A stretch of 64,000 nt of DNA, taken from NCBI RefSeq assembly GCF_004153445.1, contig NZ_SDQC01000001.1, positions 310,001-374,000 of the forward strand, written 5' to 3'. The stretch comes from Allopusillimonas soli (GTDB lineage: Bacteria > Pseudomonadota > Gammaproteobacteria > Burkholderiales > Burkholderiaceae_B). The notes below the pieces were generated by a model. It did no database searches. It was given only the letters and a program-made list of their open reading frames with translations, and was not told where the DNA came from. Below, piece by piece: positions 1-10,108 of the stretch; positions within the stretch are counted from its first letter, which is position 1, and every line of letters starts with the position of its first letter. A program made the position numbers and the translations under genes.

Positions 1-144
1 GGGCGGCTCATCGCCCTGCTCCACCGCCGCAATACCCTGGCTCTCCAGGAACTGCATCGTTTGCTAGGCAACGATACACTGTACGATGCCAAGGGCCACA
101 GCAATCCCGCGGCTGCCGCGTCATCGCGGTTTCGGGCCGGCTGA
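1..144 (+). CDS. flgN: FlgN flagellar export chaperone, C-terminal part (5' end outside window)
   Basis: The plus frame is open from base 1 and stops with TGA at 142-144, giving 47 residues that end LYDAKGHSNP...RFRAG. A leucine/arginine-rich helix followed by a T-L-Y-D-A-x-G tail is typical of FlgN, the cytoplasmic chaperone for the hook-filament junction proteins FlgK and FlgL. It converges on flhA, with only four bases between the two stop codons, so the transcripts must terminate inside one another. Position next to flhA agrees with flagellar loci of this group. Identification rests on a short tail, hence moderate confidence. Confidence 0.65.
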   Translation, partial: GRLIALLHRRNTLALQELHRLLGNDTLYDAKGHSNPAAAASSRFRAG

Positions 145-148
145 CCGG

Positions 149-2263
149 TCATCCCTGGCCACGGCCTATGGTTGCGGTCATGCGCAACACGCGGTCCTCC
201 GGGATTTCGGCGCTGGATAGCACACCCAACTGAGGAAAATGATGGCGCAGGAATCGCGCCATCGCGGCCCGCAGCACCGGCGGCACCACCAGCACTGTGG
301 GCTCGCCCGCCACATCCTGCGCCGCAATGGCGCGCTGAGCACCCTGCACCACCGCCTCCGCCAGGCCTGGCTCCAATGCACCGCTGGTGGTCCATGCCTG
401 TATCAGCACGCGCTCAAGCTGTCCGTCCAGACCGATCACATGCAGCTCGCCGTGTCCTGGAAACCAATGCTGGGTAATCGCGCGCCCCAGCGCAACCCGC
501 ACGCGCGCAAGCAACTCAGCCGTATCCAGCCCCGTCCCCGGCGTTTCCTGGGCTATCAGGCGCGGCGCATGCTCTGCCACGACCTCGATGATGCTGCGCA
601 TGTCCCGTATCGGTACGTCCTCCTCGAGCAGGCCGCGCAGCAGCGTGTGCAACTGCGTGAGGGAAATCGTCTTGGGAACAAGGTCTTCAACCAGGCGCGG
701 CGCATCGCGGCCAATATGGTCGATCAGCTGCTGCACTTCCTGACGTCCCAGCAACCGCGCTCCAAAACGATGCATGAGATGATTGAGATGCGTGGCAATG
801 ACTGTGCTCGCATCCACCACCGTATATCCGGCAATCTGCGCCTCTTCGCGCATCGCCACATCTATCCAGACCGCGGGCAGGCCGAATGCCGGATCCGTCG
901 TGGCGGTTCCCGGCAGCTGTGCGCCGGCTCCGCCGGGATCTATCGCGAGCCATTGGCCGGGCGTGACCGAACCCTTGCCGATCTCCACACCGGACAACAG
1001 AATGCGGTAGTCGTTGGGCTTGAGCTCCAGATTGTCGCGTATATGAACGACCGGAGGCAGAAAGCCGACATCCTGCGCAAACTTCTTGCGCAGGCTGCGT
1101 ATGCGGTGAAGCAGGTCGCCATTCTGCGCATGGTCAACAAGTGAAATCAGGCGATACCCCACTTCCAGCCCAAGCGGGTCCACCATGGATACATCCTCCC
1201 AGCTCGCTTCGGCCGCGGCGGCCTCTGCGGCCGCCTGCGTCTGGGCGGGTTCCCTGGCGGCGGCTTCCTCCTGGGCACGTTGGCGCTGACGCAGCAGCCA
1301 GCCGCCTCCCGCCAGCGCTGCGGCCAGCAGCAGAAAGGCCACATGGGGCATGTTGGGAATAAGTCCCATGGCGGCCATGATGCCGGCCGTGATAAACAGC
1401 ACATTGGCGTTGGCAAACAACTGACTGACCATTTGCTGGCCCACGTCCTGGTCGGTTGCCACCCGCGACACCACCACGCCGGCGGCCGTCGATATGACCA
1501 GCGCAGGAATCTGCGCCACCAGTCCATCGCCTATGGTCAGCAGCGTGTAGACACGCCCCGCATCGCCGAAACCCAAACCGTGCTGCGCCACGCCTATCAC
1601 CAGTCCGCCGATGATGTTGATGACCATGATCAGCAGCCCCGCCACGGCGTCGCCGCGCACGAATTTGCTGGCCCCATCCATCGAGCCATAGAACTCGGCC
1701 TCCTGCCCCACCTCGGCACGCCGCCTGCGCGCCTCGTCCTCACCGATAAGGCCCGCATTCAGATCCGCGTCTATTGCCATCTGCTTGCCCGGCATGGCGT
1801 CCAATGTAAAGCGCGCGCCGACCTCCGCGATGCGCCCCGCACCCTTGGTAATCACCACAAAATTAATGATGACCAGAATCACAAACACGACGATGCCGAC
1901 CGCGAAATTCCCGCCCACAAGAAAGTGCCCGAAGGCCTCAATCACATGGCCGGCGGCGTCTGGCCCCTTGTGGCCGTGCAGCAGCACCACGCGCGTGGAT
2001 GCAACGTTCAGCGCCAGCCTCAGCAGCGTGGCGAAAAGGAGCACAGCGGGGAACGCGGCAAAGTCCAGCGGCTTTCTGGTAAACATGGCCACCAGCAGGA
2101 TCATCACGGACAGGGAAATATTGAACGTAAAGAGCAGGTCCAGGATAAATGGCGGCAGCGGCAGAATCATCATGGCCAGGACCATGAGAATCAAAATGGG
2201 GCCAGCGAGCAATCGCGCTTGGCCCGCGCCGTTGTCCTTGAGCAATGCGAGTAATCCGTTCAT
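149..2263 (-). CDS. flhA: FlhA, flagellar type III export gate protein
   Basis: A 704-residue inner-membrane protein, full length for FlhA. The N-terminal half (about residues 18-330) is a bundle of hydrophobic segments. The FHIPEP-family signature lies at about 141-170 (GAGRIAEVGARFTLDAMPGK and on). The cytoplasmic half (about 360-704) is the docking platform for chaperone-substrate complexes. FlhA forms the nonameric ring of the flagellar export gate and couples proton flow to secretion. Its ATG overlaps the flhB stop by four bases (ATGA), implying translational coupling in one operon. No flhF or flhG follows; the gene ends against convergent flgN. Confidence 0.97.
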   Translation of the reverse strand: MNGLLALLKDNGAGQARLLAGPILILMVLAMMILPLPPFILDLLFTFNISLSVMILLVAMFTRKPLDFAAFPAVLLFATLLRLALNVASTRVVLLHGHKGPDAAGHVIEAFGHFLVGGNFAVGIVVFVILVIINFVVITKGAGRIAEVGARFTLDAMPGKQMAIDADLNAGLIGEDEARRRRAEVGQEAEFYGSMDGASKFVRGDAVAGLLIMVINIIGGLVIGVAQHGLGFGDAGRVYTLLTIGDGLVAQIPALVISTAAGVVVSRVATDQDVGQQMVSQLFANANVLFITAGIMAAMGLIPNMPHVAFLLLAAALAGGGWLLRQRQRAQEEAAAREPAQTQAAAEAAAAEASWEDVSMVDPLGLEVGYRLISLVDHAQNGDLLHRIRSLRKKFAQDVGFLPPVVHIRDNLELKPNDYRILLSGVEIGKGSVTPGQWLAIDPGGAGAQLPGTATTDPAFGLPAVWIDVAMREEAQIAGYTVVDASTVIATHLNHLMHRFGARLLGRQEVQQLIDHIGRDAPRLVEDLVPKTISLTQLHTLLRGLLEEDVPIRDMRSIIEVVAEHAPRLIAQETPGTGLDTAELLARVRVALGRAITQHWFPGHGELHVIGLDGQLERVLIQAWTTSGALEPGLAEAVVQGAQRAIAAQDVAGEPTVLVVPPVLRAAMARFLRHHFPQLGVLSSAEIPEDRVLRMTATIGRGQG

Positions 2264-3417
2264 GGCGTTTCAGTGTGTGCGTCTGGCGTGGGATCGAGGC
2301 CTGCCGGAATTTGTACATCGTGGGGCTGGCGCGGCTCGGAGGCATATCCGTCGCGCCAGCTGCGCAATTGAAAAACCCATGCCAGCACCTCGGCAACGGC
2401 GGAATACAGCGCCGCCGGAATCTCCTGGCCAAGCTCCACATGGTGATACAGCGCGCGGGCCAGCGGCGGCGCGCTGAGCATCGGCACATGGTGCTGCCCC
2501 GCCAGCTCCCGGATGCGCGCCGCTATCGGCCCCGCCCCCTTCGCGATGACGACAGGCGCCGTACCGGCGCCGTTTTCCTGATAGCTCAGGGCAACCGCAT
2601 AGTGCGTGGGATTGGTCACCACCACATCCGCCTGCGGAACCTGGGCCATCATGCGCCGGCGCGCCATGGCTCGCTGCTGCTGGCGCAGGCGCCCCTTGAT
2701 CTGGGGGTCGCCTTCACTTTCCTTGTGCTCTTGCCTGACATCCTCACGTGACATGCGCAGCTTCTTCATATGGCTGTACAACTGCCAAGGCGCATCAATG
2801 AGCACGATCAGCAACAGTCCGGCAACGATCAAGGCACAGCACAAGGCAACAAGCGTAAGTCCGGAAGCCAGCGCCTCATGCGGCGGCGCATGCATCAGGA
2901 CCAGCATCCTGGCCTGGTAGTGCATGATCACCAGCACCGCCACGGTGCCGATTACCGCGGCCTTTGCCAACGTCTTGATCAACTCCACCATGGTCTGGCC
3001 GGAAAACATGCGCGCGATGCCTTTCAGCGGATCCAGGCGCTCGAACTTGGGCTCCAGCGCCTTGCCGGAGAACACCAGGCCACCCAGCAGTACCGAAGAG
3101 AGCATGGCAACCAATATAAACAGCACAAAAAGCGGCAACATGGCGCGCAGCGCGTGCTCCGCCGCCTGGGCGGCCACCGTGAGCATGACAGCCGTGTCGC
3201 GCGTCACGCCGGGATCGAACCACATTCCCGCGCGGATAATGTCCGTCAACGTGCGGTACAAGGCTGCCCCACCCAGCCAGAGGCCCGTCACGCCCGCTGC
3301 CAGCAGCAAGAATGTGGTCAGCTCGCGCGAACGCGCAACCTGCCCCTCTTCGCGCGCCTTCTCCAGGCGCCTCGGCGAGGCGGGTTCGGTTTTCTCCAGG
3401 TCGCTATCTTCGGCCAT
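2260..3417 (-). CDS. flhB: FlhB, flagellar export switch protein
   Basis: A 385-residue protein with a charged N-terminus, four hydrophobic segments (about 35-215) and a cytoplasmic C-terminal domain. The autocleavage motif N-P-T-H is present near residue 270 in the context VVVTNPTHYAVAL. Cleavage there switches the export apparatus from rod/hook to filament substrates. The tail beyond about residue 350 is proline-rich and variable, as usual. It sits between cheZ (15-base gap) and flhA (4-base overlap), so motility and export genes share a transcript. Confidence 0.97.
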   Translation of the reverse strand: MAEDSDLEKTEPASPRRLEKAREEGQVARSRELTTFLLLAAGVTGLWLGGAALYRTLTDIIRAGMWFDPGVTRDTAVMLTVAAQAAEHALRAMLPLFVLFILVAMLSSVLLGGLVFSGKALEPKFERLDPLKGIARMFSGQTMVELIKTLAKAAVIGTVAVLVIMHYQARMLVLMHAPPHEALASGLTLVALCCALIVAGLLLIVLIDAPWQLYSHMKKLRMSREDVRQEHKESEGDPQIKGRLRQQQRAMARRRMMAQVPQADVVVTNPTHYAVALSYQENGAGTAPVVIAKGAGPIAARIRELAGQHHVPMLSAPPLARALYHHVELGQEIPAALYSAVAEVLAWVFQLRSWRDGYASEPRQPHDVQIPAGLDPTPDAHTETP

Positions 3418-3432
3418 GCCGTCCCGCCGGTC

Positions 3433-4080
3433 CTAGAATCCGAGACTGGCCAGCAGATCGTCCACCTGCCCCTGGCTGGTGATGACATCGGCCTTGCCTT
3501 CCGGATTGACCTCGGGGCCATTCAGCAGCGAGGAGGCTTCCTCGCGGCGCTCCTGAGGAACATTGTCGAGCAGCACCTGCACGAGTTCGGTCTCGATGGC
3601 GGACACCACATTCAGCATGCGGGTAATAACCTGCCCCGTTAGATCCTGAAAGTCCTGCGCCATGATGATCTCCATCACCTGTCCCTGCGTTTCGCGAGTG
3701 TGCCGCCCCACATCACCCAGATAAGCGCGCGTGTCGTCGACCAGGCCGCGCGCCTCCTGCAATTCGATGGGCGCATCGAACCAGGCCTGCCATCGCGCAT
3801 CCAATGCCCCCGCCCGGCCGCCCAATTGATCCTGCAGCGGCTGTATGCGCTCGGCCGCATTCAATACCCGATTGGCCGCCTCTTCTGTTTTGCTCGCCAC
3901 ATAGCGCAACCGGTCGCGCGCATCGGGGATGGCATGCGCCGCCTCCTTGATCGCCTCATCCAGTCCCAGTTCCCGCATGCTTTGGCGCAGCATGCGCGTC
4001 AGGGACGCAATACGGTGGATGAGCTCGGGCGCCACATTGATGTTCCCATCCTGGCTGGCCGCCATATCCATAGTGCCCAT
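3433..4080 (-). CDS. cheZ: CheZ, CheY-P phosphatase
   Basis: A 215-residue mainly helical protein. The catalytic segment [12 protein letters not shown] (about residue 140) carries the conserved Asp and Gln that position water for CheY-P hydrolysis. The C-terminus DDLLASLGF matches the amphipathic CheY-binding tail. The ATG at 4080 has a strong GAGGGGGG ribosome-binding site a few bases upstream and begins 9 bases after the cheY stop. Presence of CheZ marks the enterobacterial-type adaptation scheme typical of beta- and gammaproteobacteria. Confidence 0.95.
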   Translation of the reverse strand: MGTMDMAASQDGNINVAPELIHRIASLTRMLRQSMRELGLDEAIKEAAHAIPDARDRLRYVASKTEEAANRVLNAAERIQPLQDQLGGRAGALDARWQAWFDAPIELQEARGLVDDTRAYLGDVGRHTRETQGQVMEIIMAQDFQDLTGQVITRMLNVVSAIETELVQVLLDNVPQERREEASSLLNGPEVNPEGKADVITSQGQVDDLLASLGF

Positions 4081-4089
4081 ATGCCCCCC

Positions 4090-4476
4090 TCAACCCAGTT
4101 TCTCAAAAATCTTGTTCAGTTTTTCCTCAAGCGTGGCTGCGGTGAAAGGCTTGACGACATAGCCGTTCGCGCCTGCCTGCGCAGCGGCAATGATGTTCTC
4201 CTTCTTGGCCTCGGCTGTCACCATAAGCACGGGAAGATGCTTCAGCGCGTCATCGGCGCGTATATGCGTCAGCATCTGCAGCCCATCCATATTGGGCATG
4301 TTCCAGTCGGACACCACAAAATCGAAACTGCCATTGCGCAGTTTTTCCAGACCCATTGCGCCGTCTTCGGCTTCGTCCACATTCTCGAAGCCGAGATCCT
4401 TCAGCAGATTCTTGATGATGCGTCGCATGGTGGGAAAGTCGTCCACCACCAGGATCTTCATAGTTTTCTGTACCAC
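4090..4476 (-). CDS. cheY: CheY, chemotaxis response regulator
   Basis: A single receiver domain of 128 residues with all catalytic positions: acidic pair D12-D13, phosphoacceptor D57 ([12 protein letters not shown]), T87 and K109. Phospho-CheY binds FliM at the motor switch and changes rotation. The chosen start is GTG at 4476, because GGAG sits 8 bases upstream; an internal ATG at 4461 (MKILVVDD) lacks a ribosome-binding site. It lies between cheB and cheZ in the che operon. Confidence 0.97.
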   Translation of the reverse strand: MVQKTMKILVVDDFPTMRRIIKNLLKDLGFENVDEAEDGAMGLEKLRNGSFDFVVSDWNMPNMDGLQMLTHIRADDALKHLPVLMVTAEAKKENIIAAAQAGANGYVVKPFTAATLEEKLNKIFEKLG

Positions 4477-4512
4477 TTGTTGCTCTCCAATAGTGTCTGT
4501 AAAGCCCGCCGC

Positions 4513-5613
4513 TTACACGCGCAGTCCGCGCGCACCGCAGGCCTGTAAAACCCGCTCGCCGATGGCAGGCAGCGGCACAGCTTCGTCCGTCGCGCCGATG
4601 TGCAATGCCTCGCGCGGCATGCCAAAAACCACGCTGGTGGCCTCGTCCTGCGCCATGGTGACGGCGCCTGCCTGCTTCATGGCAAGCAGTCCCTGTGCGC
4701 CATCCTTGCCCATCCCCGTAAGAAGCACACCCACAGCATTGCTGCCCGCCAATGCGGCCGCCGAATGAAACAGAACATCAACGGAGGGTCTGTGCCGGTT
4801 GACCGGATCGCTGTATTCGAGACACACAACGTAGTTGGCGCCCGAGCGTCCGAGCTTCATATGCGCCACGCCACCCGGTGCGAGATAGACATGGCCGGGC
4901 AGGACGCGCTGCCCGTCTTCTGCCTCATGCACTTGCATGGCGCACAGGCTGTCCAGTCGACGCACGAAGGACTTCGTGAATCCGGCCGGCATATGCTGGG
5001 TAATGAGAATGGCCGGACTGTTGGCTGGCAACGGCTGCAGGACTTGCCGTATGGCTTCCGTGCCACCTGTCGATGCACCGATGAGGATCAGTTTTTCGGT
5101 GGTGGTGAAAGGAATCCGCAGTCTGGGCGGCACCGCACCGGCCTGACGCGATCCCGCGCGCGGTCGCGCAAGCGCGGCGGCGCGCAGCTTTTCCGCAATG
5201 AGTTCGCTGTACTCAAGCAGGCCGTCGCGCAGGCCAAGCTTGGGCTTGGTGATGAAATCGACGGCTCCGAGTTCCAGCGCCCTGAGTGTGACTTCCGAGC
5301 CTTTGTCAGTCAGCGAGGACACCATCAGGACAGGCATGGGCCTCAGCCGCATGAGCCGCTCCAGGAAATCCAGGCCATCCATGTGGGGCATCTCGACATC
5401 AAGTGTCAGCACATCGGGATTGTGACGCTTGATCAGCTCGCGTGCCACCAGCGGGTCGGGCGCCACAGCTACGACCTCCATATCCGGCTGCTGGTTGATG
5501 ATTTGCGACATGATGCCGCGGACGAGCGCGGAATCATCCACACACAGCACCCGGATCTTCCGCGGAGCCGCTGTTGAAACGCCAATACGATGGGCGGTAT
5601 CGCAGGCAGGCAT
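4513..5613 (-). CDS. cheB: CheB, protein-glutamate methylesterase/deamidase
   Basis: A 366-residue two-domain protein: an N-terminal receiver (about 20-135, phosphoacceptor D72) and a C-terminal methylesterase with catalytic S181 (IGASTGGTE), H207 (TQHMPAGFT) and D304 (TGMGKDGA). It removes methyl groups from chemoreceptors when phosphorylated by CheA. The reading frame stays open far upstream into cheR, but the true ATG at 5613 overlaps the cheR stop (ATGA), and the receiver fold begins just after it. The long upstream extension is not coding. Confidence 0.96.
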   Translation of the reverse strand: MPACDTAHRIGVSTAAPRKIRVLCVDDSALVRGIMSQIINQQPDMEVVAVAPDPLVARELIKRHNPDVLTLDVEMPHMDGLDFLERLMRLRPMPVLMVSSLTDKGSEVTLRALELGAVDFITKPKLGLRDGLLEYSELIAEKLRAAALARPRAGSRQAGAVPPRLRIPFTTTEKLILIGASTGGTEAIRQVLQPLPANSPAILITQHMPAGFTKSFVRRLDSLCAMQVHEAEDGQRVLPGHVYLAPGGVAHMKLGRSGANYVVCLEYSDPVNRHRPSVDVLFHSAAALAGSNAVGVLLTGMGKDGAQGLLAMKQAGAVTMAQDEATSVVFGMPREALHIGATDEAVPLPAIGERVLQACGARGLRV

Positions 5614-6449
5614 CAGGCCACCGCGTACACGGTTTGCCCCCTGAGCCTGAACGCCTCGGTCAAGTAGGTGAAGTTTTCGGAATGCCCCGCAAACAGCAGG
5701 CCGTCCCGCTTCAGCACGCGCGCAAACCGGTCCAAAAGGCGGGTTTGCGTGGGCCTGTCGAAGTAAATCATGGTATTCCGGCAAAAAATGGCATCGAAAG
5801 GCCCCTCGGGCCACTGGGACGACAGCAGATTGACCACACGGAAGTCGATCATATTGCGCAAGGCCGGCTTGATCCGCGCCATGCCGGCCTGCCTTCCCGC
5901 GCCGCGCTGGAAGTAGCGCGGCAGATAGCCGTCGGGCAAGGTTGACAGGCGTTCGATGGCATATACGCCCTGCCGGGCGTGATCTATCGCATGGGTATCG
6001 ATGTCGGTGGCTGTAATGCGCACTGCAGTTTCGGTCATGCCGCACTCCGCATTCAGCGTCATCGCAATGGAGTAGGCCTCTTCCCCGGTCGAGCAAGCGG
6101 CGCACCAGACCGAAAGGGGGCGACGGCACAGCCTGGCATGACGGGCCAATGCCGGAAAATGATGGTATTCGCGAAAAAAGGCCGTGTGATTGATAGTGAA
6201 TCCGTTGATGAATCCTTCCCAGTGCGGGCTACCCGCATCGCGTTCAAGCAGATCCAGATAGGCGCAGACCTGTCCAAGGCCAAGCTCACGGGCGCGCAAG
6301 CCCAGCCTGCGCTCGACCATCTCGCGCTTGTGCTCGCCCAGCAGGATGCCAGCACGGCCGTACAGCAGCCGCGCCGCGCGGTCGAAGTCCCCCGCCGAAG
6401 CCGCGGCGACAGGCTGATGAAAGAGGGAGGATTCACGGAGAGAATACAT
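5613..6449 (-). CDS. cheR: CheR, chemoreceptor glutamate methyltransferase
   Basis: A 278-residue protein with the CheR N-terminal helical domain and a SAM-dependent methyltransferase core. SAM-binding residues appear in [16 protein letters not shown] (about 130-145), with [14 protein letters not shown] (about 215-228) after it. It methylates receptor glutamates in adaptation. Start ATG at 6449 overlaps the cheW stop by one base (TAATG), so it is translationally coupled. No chemoreceptor or cheD gene lies in this operon. Confidence 0.96.
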   Translation of the reverse strand: MYSLRESSLFHQPVAAASAGDFDRAARLLYGRAGILLGEHKREMVERRLGLRARELGLGQVCAYLDLLERDAGSPHWEGFINGFTINHTAFFREYHHFPALARHARLCRRPLSVWCAACSTGEEAYSIAMTLNAECGMTETAVRITATDIDTHAIDHARQGVYAIERLSTLPDGYLPRYFQRGAGRQAGMARIKPALRNMIDFRVVNLLSSQWPEGPFDAIFCRNTMIYFDRPTQTRLLDRFARVLKRDGLLFAGHSENFTYLTEAFRLRGQTVYAVA

Positions 6450-6949
6450 TACTGCACGGCGCTGTCGACCAGTGCCATTTCTTCGCTGGTCATGAGTTTT
6501 TCGATGTCGACCAATATCAGCATGCGTTCGTCTATCGTGCCGATGCCGGTGAGATACTCGGTGGAGAACGCAGTGCCAAATTGAGGCGCAGCACTGATTT
6601 GCGCGGACTGCAACAGCAATACGTCGGACACCCCGTCGACCACAACGCCGACCACTCTGGAGGCAAGGTTGAGGATGACAACAACAGTCTGGTGATCGTA
6701 CGCCACCGTCTCCAGGTTGAACTTGATGCGCATGTCGACGATAGGAACAATGACGCCACGCAGATTGGTGACGCCCTTCACGAAGGCAGGCGCATTGGCG
6801 ATCCGCGTAACGCCCTGGCTGTCATAGCCTCGAATTTCCTGCACCTTGAGAATGTCGATGCCGTATTCCTGGGCGGCCAGCGTGAACACCAGGAACTCCT
6901 GTCCGCCGGCATCCGCCTGCCCCGGCCTGGTTTCCAATGTATTGAGCAT
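6449..6949 (-). CDS. cheW: CheW, receptor-kinase coupling protein
   Basis: A 166-residue CheW SH3-like domain protein that links chemoreceptors to CheA. Family landmarks include [29 protein letters not shown] and [14 protein letters not shown] longer frame begins at a TTG (6961), but GGAG lies six bases before the ATG at 6949, so the shorter start is preferred. It lies 26 bases downstream of cheA. Confidence 0.96.
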   Translation of the reverse strand: MLNTLETRPGQADAGGQEFLVFTLAAQEYGIDILKVQEIRGYDSQGVTRIANAPAFVKGVTNLRGVIVPIVDMRIKFNLETVAYDHQTVVVILNLASRVVGVVVDGVSDVLLLQSAQISAAPQFGTAFSTEYLTGIGTIDERMLILVDIEKLMTSEEMALVDSAVQ

Positions 6950-6975
6950 GAATGACTCCAATGAGTAAGGGCGGG

Positions 6976-9057
6976 CTAGTGCGCGGACTTGTCGCGGGTA
7001 AAACGCATGAGCGCAAATACGTCGACGATAAGCGCAACACTGCCGTCGCCCAGAATGGTTGCGGCCGACACCCCGGGTATCTTGCGGTAATTGGCCTCAA
7101 GGTTCTTGACCACGACTTGATGCTGTCCGATGAGGTGATCAACCTGCAATGCGAAACGCGTATCCTCAGCCTGAACAATGACGGCAATGGAGCGCGTGAT
7201 GTCACGCTCCGCATTCTCGACAGAGAACACATCGTGCAACGGCACAAGCGGCAGGTACTCGCCGCGCACGAACAGCATCTGCTCCGCGTCGGACAGGCGG
7301 TGCACCTGATCCGCCGAGGGCTGCATGGATTCTGTGACATGGCTCAGGGGCAGAATGAAGGTTTCAGCGCCCACGCCGACCGACATGCCATCCAGTATGG
7401 CCAGCGTCAAGGGCAGGATAATGCGCGTAGTGGTACCCAGTCCTGGACGGGAGGCCAGCTGAATATGGCCGCCCATGGCCTGAATATTGCGCCGTACCAC
7501 ATCCATGCCCACACCGCGGCCGGAAATGTCAGTGACCTGCTCGGCAGTGGAGAACCCCGGCGCAAAGATCAGTTGCCAGACGTCCTCGTCGGACATGGTC
7601 TCGGACACCGCCATGCCCTGGGACTGCGCCTTGCGCAGAATGCGTTCGCGATCCAGGCCACCGCCGTCATCCGACACTTCAATGATGATCTGACCGCCAT
7701 GGTGCTGTGCCGCCAGCAGCAGGTTGCCTTCCGGGTCCTTGCCAAGCGCGGATCGCCGCTCGGGTGGTTCGATGCCATGGTCTATGCTGTTGCGCACCAG
7801 ATGCGTGAGCGGATCGATGATGCGCTCTATCAGGCTTTTGTCGAGCTCCGTGGCCTGTCCTTTTGTTGTAAGCCTGATGCGTTTTCCCAGCCGGGAGGCG
7901 GCTTCCCGCACCACGCGGGGAAAGCGGCTGAACACGTAGTCCATTGGCACCATGCGTATGGACATGACTGCCTCCTGCAGATCCCGGGCATTGCGCTCCA
8001 ACTGTTCGATGCCATTGAGCAGGCGGTCATGTTCGACGGGATCGAGGGCACTGGACGTCTGCACGAGCATGGACTGCGTAATGACCAACTCACCCACCAG
8101 ATTGATGATCTGATCGACCTTCTCCACACCCACGCGCAATGTGCCGCCCGAGGCTGTACCCGCATAGGGCTGCTCCGCGGCCTTGCGCACCGTGCCGCCG
8201 GAAGCATTGTTGCGCGCCGCGGACCCGGTGCCGTCCGGCGAGTCTTCCCGCACATCAGCGTCCAGGGTTTGGCCACCGACCTGTTGCGGCGCGCTGTCCT
8301 CGGGCACTGCCTCGTAGCCGGTCTGTATCTGATCCGCATTGATGACGAAGCAACACACAGCCGAAACATCGTCGGGCGATGCCGAGGTTTCCAGCCAGAG
8401 TGTCAATGCGCCGGCGCTGCTTTCACGATGAAGAATAGTCCCCAGCAATGCCATCTCCGCAACCAGTGCGTCGGCATCGGCAGTGTTGATACTGCTGATG
8501 CGCACGCACAACGGCAAGGCCCGGCCCGCAGTTGGGACGCCGTCAGCCTTTGCGCCAACCGGCTGCAGTGGTTGCTGGCGCGGCGCTCCCGCCTCGGGCT
8601 CCCTGCCCGTCCGCCCGTTGGCTTCCGGCGCTACGCCAGGCTGAGGGCCGCTCTCGCCGTCGGCCAAGGCCAAGGCCTGCAGCTGGGCACAGATGCGTTC
8701 GTACACTTCGGCATCAGGCTCCTGGGTATTGCGGTATGCGATGACTTGATCGGTTAGCACATCCTTGGTTTCCAGAAAAAGATCCACCATGTTTTCATTC
8801 AGACGCATTTCTTCCTTGCGGATGAGGTCAAGCACGTTCTCAAGCAAGTGTGTGGTTTGGGCAAGGGCCTGAAAGCATCCGAATGTGCTCGCGCCTCCCT
8901 TGATGGAATGTGCGGCGCGAAAAATTGCATTCAGCTGATCCATGGCCGGATCCTGGGGATTCAGCTCGATGAGCTGGCGCTCCATGTCGGCGAGCAGCTC
9001 TTCGGCTTCGTCAAAAAAGGTATCGAAAAACTGGCTGAGGTCGACACCCGCACTCAT
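6976..9057 (-). CDS. cheA: CheA, chemotaxis sensor histidine kinase
   Basis: A 693-residue kinase with the usual order: Hpt domain with phosphoacceptor H50 ([13 protein letters not shown]), a P2-like CheY/CheB-binding region (about 170-240), dimerisation helices beginning [19 protein letters not shown], an HATPase domain (N box [15 protein letters not shown]1 VSDDGGGLD), and a C-terminal CheW-like regulatory domain. The ATG at 9057 has AAGGA seven to eight bases upstream. A further 19 codons upstream stay open but would overlap motB by 41 bases, so they are excluded. It follows motB by 16 bases. Confidence 0.97.
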   Translation of the reverse strand: MSAGVDLSQFFDTFFDEAEELLADMERQLIELNPQDPAMDQLNAIFRAAHSIKGGASTFGCFQALAQTTHLLENVLDLIRKEEMRLNENMVDLFLETKDVLTDQVIAYRNTQEPDAEVYERICAQLQALALADGESGPQPGVAPEANGRTGREPEAGAPRQQPLQPVGAKADGVPTAGRALPLCVRISSINTADADALVAEMALLGTILHRESSAGALTLWLETSASPDDVSAVCCFVINADQIQTGYEAVPEDSAPQQVGGQTLDADVREDSPDGTGSAARNNASGGTVRKAAEQPYAGTASGGTLRVGVEKVDQIINLVGELVITQSMLVQTSSALDPVEHDRLLNGIEQLERNARDLQEAVMSIRMVPMDYVFSRFPRVVREAASRLGKRIRLTTKGQATELDKSLIERIIDPLTHLVRNSIDHGIEPPERRSALGKDPEGNLLLAAQHHGGQIIIEVSDDGGGLDRERILRKAQSQGMAVSETMSDEDVWQLIFAPGFSTAEQVTDISGRGVGMDVVRRNIQAMGGHIQLASRPGLGTTTRIILPLTLAILDGMSVGVGAETFILPLSHVTESMQPSADQVHRLSDAEQMLFVRGEYLPLVPLHDVFSVENAERDITRSIAVIVQAEDTRFALQVDHLIGQHQVVVKNLEANYRKIPGVSAATILGDGSVALIVDVFALMRFTRDKSAH

Positions 9058-9073
9058 AGTTGCATCCTTGTAA

Positions 9074-10099
9074 TCAGGGTTGTCCGGCGACACCGCCGGC
9101 AGGCTGCGCGCCATCGCCCGAAGTGTGGCCAGACAGGCCTTCGGCAGGCAGCTCCCGCCCGGGCGGGCTGGCGCTCAACGGTTTATCGGCCGAGGCCGTA
9201 TCGGCGGCCGGGCTGTCGCCTGCGGGCTCGAGCAGTTCCCTCAATCTAGCTGTATCGGTACGGATGGCATATTGCTGATCGATGCGTCTTTCGGCACGCC
9301 GGTTCAGCACCACAATACTGATACGGCGGTTAACGGCGGCAGCGGGATCGTCTTTAATCAGGCTCACCGACGAAGAGAGTCCGATGACGCGTTTTACCTT
9401 GGCCTCATCCATGCCTCCCTGAACCAGTTCCTGGCGCGCCGCATTGGCGCGATCCGCCGACAACTCCCAGTTGCTGTAGCCACGCTCTCCATTGGCATAC
9501 TGAATCGAGTCGGTATGACCGGAAATACTGATGCGGTTGGGCAGTTTGTTGAAAGTCGGGCCGAGCTGACGAAGAATATCCCGCATATAGGGCTGCACCT
9601 GTGCACTTCCGGTGCTGAACATGGGCCTGTTTTGCCGATCGATGATCTGTATGCGCAAACCATCGGGCGTCATGTCCAGGAGCAATTGCGGGCGGAAAGC
9701 CTTCAGGACCGGATCGGTCCTGATGAGCGCATCCAGTTCGGCCTTCAGATTCTCCAGCCGCTCGACGTCGCGCCTGTCTCCGTCTTCGTGCACATTGGGC
9801 CGGGGCGCGGGACGAGGTGCAACATTGGGGATGGCGCTGGGCTCGCCCCCGGGAATGACGCTGGGGCGGGAGCTGACCGAAGGCCCTGTGGTAATTGCCG
9901 TGATCAGCGGCATGCGAAAGTATTCTGCGATGGTATGCAGGTCTTTCTGGGGGACGATGGCCAGCAGCCACATCACCAGAAAGAAAGCCATCATCGCGGT
10001 CATGAAGTCGGCATAGGCGATCTTCCAGCTTCCGCCGTGCTCCGCGCTGACGTGCGGACGCCGGCGCCGCACCACGATGCGGGGTTCTGACTTGCTCAT
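9074..10099 (-). CDS. motB: MotB, flagellar stator protein
   Basis: About 341 residues. A positively charged N-terminus precedes one transmembrane helix (WKIAYADFMTAMMAFFLVMW) carrying the proton-accepting Asp (D31). The C-terminal OmpA-like peptidoglycan-binding domain (about 150-280) contains ISGHTDSIQYANG and a NRR motif (VNRRISIVVL). The start is ambiguous: AGGAAGGA is four bases from a TTG at 10108 and thirteen from the ATG at 10099; the ATG fits the family better. With MotA it forms the proton-driven stator anchored to the cell wall. Confidence 0.96.
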   Translation of the reverse strand: MSKSEPRIVVRRRRPHVSAEHGGSWKIAYADFMTAMMAFFLVMWLLAIVPQKDLHTIAEYFRMPLITAITTGPSVSSRPSVIPGGEPSAIPNVAPRPAPRPNVHEDGDRRDVERLENLKAELDALIRTDPVLKAFRPQLLLDMTPDGLRIQIIDRQNRPMFSTGSAQVQPYMRDILRQLGPTFNKLPNRISISGHTDSIQYANGERGYSNWELSADRANAARQELVQGGMDEAKVKRVIGLSSSVSLIKDDPAAAVNRRISIVVLNRRAERRIDQQYAIRTDTARLRELLEPAGDSPAADTASADKPLSASPPGRELPAEGLSGHTSGDGAQPAGGVAGQP

Positions 10100-10108
10100 G
10101 GCGGGCAA

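Noticed and set aside
6952-8757. A 600-codon open frame on the plus strand antisense to cheA
   Set aside because: It is a mirror of high-GC codon bias in cheA, with histidine- and glutamine-rich nonsense composition, no ribosome-binding site and no domain. Similar long antisense frames over glpD, motB, flhA and the AI-2E permease were rejected for the same reason.
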